DNA from: Halomonas halophila
GTDB lineage: Bacteria > Pseudomonadota > Gammaproteobacteria > Pseudomonadales > Halomonadaceae
Assembly (NCBI GenBank): GCA_002433675.1
Contig: DJIP01000317.1
Coordinates: 1-6,859 of the forward strand
Direction of reading: 5' to 3'
Length of the DNA: 6,859 bases
The position numbers and the translations under genes are program-made. Below the pieces are notes generated by a model. That model did not search any database and was not told the origin of the DNA. It was given only the letters and a program-made list of their open reading frames with translations. Positions 5,561-6,859 of the stretch are shown here, one piece after another (the stretch's first letter is position 1; every line of letters begins with the position of its first letter).

Positions 5561-6034
5561 ATGAGCGACACCAACGCCATCGGCCTGCATTCAGGCAGCG
5601 CCAGCGATCTGGCCGAAAAGCTCAACGAGCTCCTGGCCAACTACCAGATCTTCTACATGAACGTTCGTGGCTATCACTGGAACGTCAAGGGCTCGAACTT
5701 CTTCGAACTCCACGAAAAATTCGAGGAGTTCTACACCGACCTGCTGGCCAAGGTGGACGAGGTCGCCGAGCGTATCCTGACCCTCGGTCACAAGCCGGTT
5801 CACGCCTACAGCGACTATATCTCGCTGTCACGCATCACCGAGGCCAAGGACGTGCATGACGGCGAAGCCTGCGTGCGCGGCGTGCTGGAAGGCTACCAGC
5901 GGCTGATCGAACTGCAGCGCGAGATCCTGTCCGTGGCCTCCGACGCCGACGACGAAGGCACCGCCTCTCAGGTCGGTGACTATATCCGCGAGCAGGAAAA
6001 GACCGTGTGGATGCTGGGCGCCTACCTGGGCTGA
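5561..6034 (+). CDS. dps: Dps-family miniferritin (starvation/stationary-phase protection protein)
   Basis: Dps proteins assemble into 12-subunit cages that oxidise Fe(II), usually with hydrogen peroxide, and store the iron, protecting DNA from Fenton damage; some also bind DNA. This 157-residue protein has a complete four-helix ferritin-like domain. The intersubunit ferroxidase ligands are present with spacing identical to E. coli Dps: H39, H51, D66 and E70, with the neighbouring Trp at W40 inside RGYHWNVKG (36-44). The N-terminus is short (MSDTNAIGLH) and lacks the lysine-rich tail that E. coli Dps uses to bind DNA, and the C-terminus ends straight after the last helix, so this member may mainly handle iron and peroxide. 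A very strong ribosome binding site precedes it, and a perfect 15-bp hairpin follows it, so it is likely its own transcription unit. Confidence 0.95.
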   Translation: MSDTNAIGLHSGSASDLAEKLNELLANYQIFYMNVRGYHWNVKGSNFFELHEKFEEFYTDLLAKVDEVAERILTLGHKPVHAYSDYISLSRITEAKDVHDGEACVRGVLEGYQRLIELQREILSVASDADDEGTASQVGDYIREQEKTVWMLGAYLG

Positions 6035-6061
6035 ACCCCTGGCGACCCACCCGGCACGAAG

Positions 6062-6096
6062 GACGACGCCCCGCTCGGCTTGAGCGGGGCGTCGTC
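6062..6096. terminator. Strong hairpin terminator between convergent dps and rmuC
   Basis: A perfect 15-base-pair stem (6062-6076 with 6082-6096) closes on a five-base loop GGCTT. It lies 27 bases after the dps stop and 16 bases after the rmuC stop on the other strand. The T-run is short on both strands (GTTTG on plus, CCTTC on minus), so its strength rests on the GC-rich stem; it probably serves both genes. Confidence 0.8.
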
Positions 6097-6112
6097 GTTT
6101 GCGAGGGTCACT

Positions 6113-6859
6113 TCAGGTATCGTCCGCTGCCTGACCATCGTTACCCAGCGGCGTCGGCGACTGCGCCGACCTTTTCAGGTCCTCCGGCAGCGGCTTTTTC
6201 ATCCGCGCTCCCAGGCGTTCGAGCTCGAGCGCCTGGGCGACCAGGCTGCCCTGGCCCTGGGACAGCCGGTTCATCGCCTGGTGATGACTGGCGCTGGCGC
6301 GCTCCAGGTGCTTGCCGACGTCGTCGAGGCTGTCGACGAATCCCGAGAACTTGGCCAGCAGGCGCTCCGCCCGGGACACGATGACACGGGCGTTCTCGTT
6401 CTGGCGCTCCATGCTCCAGAGCCCCGCCACGGTCCGCAGACTGGCCAGCAGGGTGGTGGGGGTAACCACCACCACCTGGCGGTCGAAGGCTTCCTGGAAC
6501 AGCGAGGGATCGCGCTCGAAGGCCGCGGCGAAGGCCGGTTCCACCGGCACGAACAGGAACACGAAGTCGGGCGAGTGCAGCCCCGGCAGGGCCGGGTAGT
6601 CCTTGGCGGCGAGTCCGCGGATGTGGCTGCGAAGTGAGGTCAGGTGGGCGCTCATGGCGCTCTCGCGCTCGGTCTCGTCGTCGGCGTTGACCACCCGGGT
6701 CCAGGCGGTCAGGGAGACCTTGGCGTCGACGATCAGGTGGCGATCCTCGGGCAGGTAGATGATGGCGTCGGGACGCTGGCGTCCCTGCTCGCCGTTCATC
6801 GACACCTCGCGGCGATACTCGATGTCGCGCCGCAGGCCGCTGCGTTCCAGCACGGTCTC
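6113..6859 (-). CDS. rmuC: RmuC family protein (C-terminal part, 5' end off window)
   Basis: C-terminal 248 residues of RmuC, a protein that limits inversions and recombination at repeats in E. coli and is predicted to carry a PD-(D/E)xK nuclease-like fold. The frame is open to the right edge, so the N-terminal part (usually a membrane helix and a long coiled coil in a family of about 400 to 500 residues) is missing; a GTG at 6853 is internal, not the start. Visible conserved parts in order are LERSGLRRDIEY, PDAIIYLP with LIVDAKVSL (the predicted nuclease motif), HIRGLAAKDYP, DFVFLFVPVE, VVVVTPTTLLASLRTV, and a helical end rich in Glu, Arg and Leu (NARVIVSRAERLLAKF). The last 40 or so residues are charged and low in conservation. 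Family assignment is firm; catalytic activity is not demonstrated for the family as far as I know. Confidence 0.93.
   Translation of the reverse strand, partial: ETVLERSGLRRDIEYRREVSMNGEQGRQRPDAIIYLPEDRHLIVDAKVSLTAWTRVVNADDETERESAMSAHLTSLRSHIRGLAAKDYPALPGLHSPDFVFLFVPVEPAFAAAFERDPSLFQEAFDRQVVVVTPTTLLASLRTVAGLWSMERQNENARVIVSRAERLLAKFSGFVDSLDDVGKHLERASASHHQAMNRLSQGQGSLVAQALELERLGARMKKPLPEDLKRSAQSPTPLGNDGQAADDT

Overview
The window is GC-rich, densely coded bacterial DNA. Codon use, the protein families and Shine-Dalgarno spacing all fit a gammaproteobacterium. Halomonas or a related member of the Halomonadaceae is my best guess, but that is inferred from overall look and gene content, with no marker gene to prove it. 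There are nine protein genes, two of them cut by the window edges. I see no rRNA, tRNA, CRISPR array, insertion sequence or phage gene.

Layout. A TauE/SafE-type membrane permease (minus strand, last codons off the left edge) is divergent from a small HIT-domain nucleotide hydrolase (plus strand). The HIT gene converges on a four-gene minus-strand cluster that runs from about 4091 down to 1365: lipoprotein A, lipoprotein B, a DUF1007 exported protein, and a NicO/RcnA-type nickel/cobalt permease with a histidine-rich loop. Every junction in this cluster overlaps by 4 to 7 bases, so it reads as one translationally coupled operon. Across a 151-base divergent intergenic region lies a glycerate kinase (plus). 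It is followed by a 181-base gap with an unusual repeat, and then a Dps-family miniferritin with a very strong ribosome binding site. A 15-bp perfect hairpin separates dps from a convergent, 5'-truncated rmuC on the minus strand.

How the genes fit together. The permease is predicted to move a divalent metal through the inner membrane. The DUF1007 protein is predicted to be exported and to begin with His-Pro-His after signal cleavage. The two lipoproteins, probably in the outer membrane, share a common small domain and differ mainly by a glycine-rich insert. DUF1007 next to NicO is a known pairing; adding two paired lipoproteins in the same coupled operon is the part I cannot assign, and it is the best candidate here for an undescribed system (cell-envelope metal handling). 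The other genes are housekeeping or stress genes: HIT hydrolase, glycerate kinase, Dps iron storage and DNA protection, and RmuC genome maintenance.
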